The notes under the pieces were generated by a model. That model was not told the origin of the DNA. It did no database searches and saw only the letters and a list, made by a program, of their open reading frames with translations. This document shows, piece after piece, positions 62,281-64,000 of a stretch of 64,000 bases of DNA. A program made the translations under genes and the position numbers. The stretch's first letter is position 1; each line of letters begins with the position of its first letter. Origin of the DNA: Alkalimonas collagenimarina (GTDB taxonomy: Bacteria; Pseudomonadota; Gammaproteobacteria; Enterobacterales; Alteromonadaceae); contig NZ_JAUZVZ010000001.1 of assembly GCF_030717845.1 (NCBI RefSeq), positions 186,001-250,000 of the forward strand. The letters are read 5' to 3'.

Positions 62281-63345
62281 TCACTGTGCCGCTGGGTAAT
62301 CGGTATAGCCCGTTGCATCTTGCGTATAGAAAGTTGCCGGATCAGCCTCAGCCAAGGGGCGTTTTTCAGCAAAGCGAAGCGGTAAATCCGGGTTGGCAAT
62401 AAAAGCACTGCCAAAAGCGACTGCATCAAGCTGCTCGGTGGCTATAGCTGTACTGGCTTCATCAAAACTGTACCCCATATTACCGATGATAGTCCCTTGA
62501 TAGTGCTGCCGGGTCACGGACATTACATCGGCTTGCTGAAGGCCTGCAAAATCAGCCCGCATCAGGTGCAGGTAGGCCAGATCAAAACGATTTAGCTCTT
62601 TGGCCAGATAGGTCATCAATGCGATGGGGTCATCGTCTTTCATGCTGTTAAAGCTGTTTAACGGAGATAACCGCAAGCCGGTTTTGTCTGCACCAATGGC
62701 TGAGGTCACCGCGATAATCACATCTAACAATAAGCGTGCTCGCTGAGGCAGGTCACCGCCATAAGGGCCTGTACGCTGATTGGAGCCTGAGCGTAAAAAC
62801 TGATCCAGCAAATAGCCATTGGCACCATGAATTTCTACACCATCAAAGCCAGCTTCTATTGCATTCAATGCAGCTTGCTTAAAGGAGGTAACGATGTCCG
62901 TGATTTCGGTGTCTGTCAACTCACGTGGAACGACGTAGGGTAGTTTACCTTCCGGTGTGTGCACACTATCATCGATGGCAATAGCAGATGGAGCCACCGG
63001 AGTAGAACCGTTATTGAGTGCTGGGTGGCAGGCTCGACCGCCATGCCAAATTTGTAGAAAAATACGACCACCTTGGGCATGAACGGCATCGGTGACTTGT
63101 TTCCAAGCTTCGATCTGAGCTGGAGAATAAATACCTGGTTCGCGCCAAAAGGCAGAGTTGCCTTCACTGATCATCGTGGCTTCAGCAATAATTAAACCTG
63201 CGCTGGCTCGCTGGGCATAATACTCTGCCATCATTGGAGTAGGCACATGGTTAGCATCGGCGCGGCAACGAGTCAGAGGCGCCATTACAATACGGTTGGG
63301 CAAAGTGAGTGAGCCAAGCTGGATCGGGGTGAATAAGTCAGTCAT
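62281..63345 (-). CDS. nemA: Old Yellow Enzyme family alkene reductase (NemA-like)
   Basis: 354 residues. 'LFTPIQLGSLTLPNRIVMAPLTRCRAD', 'GLIIAEATMISEGN', 'QIWHGGRACHP', 'AGFDGVEIHGANGYLLDQFLRSGSNQRTGPYGGDLPQRARLLLDV' with the His/Asn substrate pair and Tyr proton donor, and FMN phosphate site 'IIGNMGY ... DAVAFGSAFIANPDL'. This matches E. coli NemA (N-ethylmaleimide reductase), which reduces activated double bonds and nitro compounds with NADPH. AGGA precedes the ATG. Single gene. Confidence 0.93.
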   Translation of the reverse strand: MTDLFTPIQLGSLTLPNRIVMAPLTRCRADANHVPTPMMAEYYAQRASAGLIIAEATMISEGNSAFWREPGIYSPAQIEAWKQVTDAVHAQGGRIFLQIWHGGRACHPALNNGSTPVAPSAIAIDDSVHTPEGKLPYVVPRELTDTEITDIVTSFKQAALNAIEAGFDGVEIHGANGYLLDQFLRSGSNQRTGPYGGDLPQRARLLLDVIIAVTSAIGADKTGLRLSPLNSFNSMKDDDPIALMTYLAKELNRFDLAYLHLMRADFAGLQQADVMSVTRQHYQGTIIGNMGYSFDEASTAIATEQLDAVAFGSAFIANPDLPLRFAEKRPLAEADPATFYTQDATGYTDYPAAQ

Positions 63346-63502
63346 TGCATCGTCCTGTAGTCAATGTATCGATGCTTACTAATGTGGGGGCAGCGGCAAT
63401 ACGTTTAAATTGCAATAAATTGAGCTGAATGTTCGATTTTATGATTGTATCCTTTGGTACCAAGCCTTACGCTGTATAACCTGAACCCGACGAAGGTATT
63501 TT

Positions 63503-64000
63503 ATGATTGATTTTCGCAGTGATACCGTGACACAACCGACGATGGCCATGAAAGAGGCAATGGTTTCCGCCGCTTTGGGTGATGATGTATTTCAGGATGA
63601 TCCAACCACCAACCAGCTACAACGTTTTGCTGCTGAACAGCTGGGCTTTGAAGCCGCGTTGTTTGCGCCAAGTGGCACTCAAACCAATTTGATCGCCATG
63701 ATGAGCCATTGTCAGCGTGGCGATGAAGTGATTGTTGGTCAGCAGTGGCATACCTATCGCTGGGAAGCGGGTGGCATGGCGGTGCTGGGGTCGATGCAAC
63801 CACAACCATTAGAGCTGCAAGACGATGGTAGTTTGGCACTGGAAGATATAGCCGCTGCGATTAAACCAGATGATCCACACTTTGCCCGCACCCGTTTGAT
63901 CGTGATTGAAAATACCGTCGGTGGCAAAGTGCTGTCACCAGAATACATGGCAGCAGTCGCTGAGTTGGCCAAAAAACATCAGTTGGCGTGTCATATTGAT
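63503..64000 (+). CDS. ltaE: low-specificity L-threonine aldolase (3' part beyond window)
   Basis: ATG at 63503, open to the window end (166 codons). 'MIDFRSDTVTQPTMAMKEAM', 'GDDVFQDDPTTNQLQRFAAEQLGFEAALFAPSGTQTNLIAMM', 'ENTVGGKVLSP', 'HQLACHID' are the classical LtaE N-terminal blocks; the PLP-binding Lys lies beyond the window. It splits threonine to glycine and acetaldehyde. Confidence 0.92.
   Translation, partial: MIDFRSDTVTQPTMAMKEAMVSAALGDDVFQDDPTTNQLQRFAAEQLGFEAALFAPSGTQTNLIAMMSHCQRGDEVIVGQQWHTYRWEAGGMAVLGSMQPQPLELQDDGSLALEDIAAAIKPDDPHFARTRLIVIENTVGGKVLSPEYMAAVAELAKKHQLACHID

Noticed and set aside
1-64000. tRNA, rRNA, riboswitch, insertion sequence or CRISPR array
   Set aside because: None could be recognised by eye on either strand; short RNA genes could have been missed without a covariance-model search.

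Overview
The window looks like chromosomal DNA of an aerobic, heterotrophic gammaproteobacterium, most likely a member of the Alteromonadales/Chromatiaceae cluster (Rheinheimera, Alishewanella, Arsukibacterium type). This is inferred from protein flavour only: a YbiT very close to the enterobacterial one, SbcCD, type II NADH dehydrogenase, GlpK, a PL10 pectate lyase, many c-di-GMP proteins, and no rRNA or tRNA to fix it. Gene density is high, almost everything is short operons or divergent pairs, and no insertion sequence, CRISPR array, tRNA or rRNA was seen.

Region by region. 1-7.9 kb is a block of small detoxification/redox genes, each facing its own regulator: methyltransferase/Rrf2, GST-VOC/LysR, three NAD(P)-binding oxidoreductases/TetR. 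Two decayed copies of a RidA-family gene lie in it. 7.3-15.0 kb is a TetR repressor facing a MexEF-OprN-type RND efflux operon, followed by a PagL-type lipid A 3-O-deacylase. Four similar TACYGATCGGTA-like palindromes sit on the repressor promoter, on both sides of the pump promoter and over the PagL -10 box, so the pump and the lipid A enzyme look like one regulon. 15.2-17.5 kb has a LysR regulator, an SDR and a broken SnoaL-like gene.

17.7-24.3 kb is the accessory heart of the window: a 1274-residue protein with an N-terminal PDDEXK-like nuclease, a STAND-like P-loop NTPase and a long helical C-terminus, next to a Upf1/DNA2-like SF1 helicase with a C-terminal DUF2726 nuclease-like domain. 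It has the look of a two-gene antiviral module. On its right is an 850-bp gene-poor stretch and then a scrap heap (25.18-25.58 kb) made of pieces of a DEAD-box helicase, a LysR gene and the 3' end plus terminator of an efflux outer-membrane gene; the last two match genes on the left side of the island.

25.6-43.1 kb is mostly core and housekeeping: DUF4397 lipoprotein, GST/WYL regulator pair, EamA transporter, diguanylate cyclase, Tat-exported aldo/keto reductase with a membrane partner, LprI-like protein, fasciclin protein, dienelactone hydrolase, HAD phosphatase, ndh, glpK, an EAL phosphodiesterase and an alpha/beta hydrolase. 43.1-64 kb has sbcDC, a PadR/HAAS membrane-protein operon, VOC protein, SIMPL protein, solute-binding protein, glutaredoxin-like protein, an exported MsrA-thioredoxin-MsrB fusion, M14 peptidase, iron-type alcohol dehydrogenase, lipoprotein, pectate lyase, ybiT, an MHYT-PAS-GGDEF-EAL protein, an Old Yellow Enzyme and the start of ltaE.

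All domain and family names come from reading the translated sequence; no database search was run.
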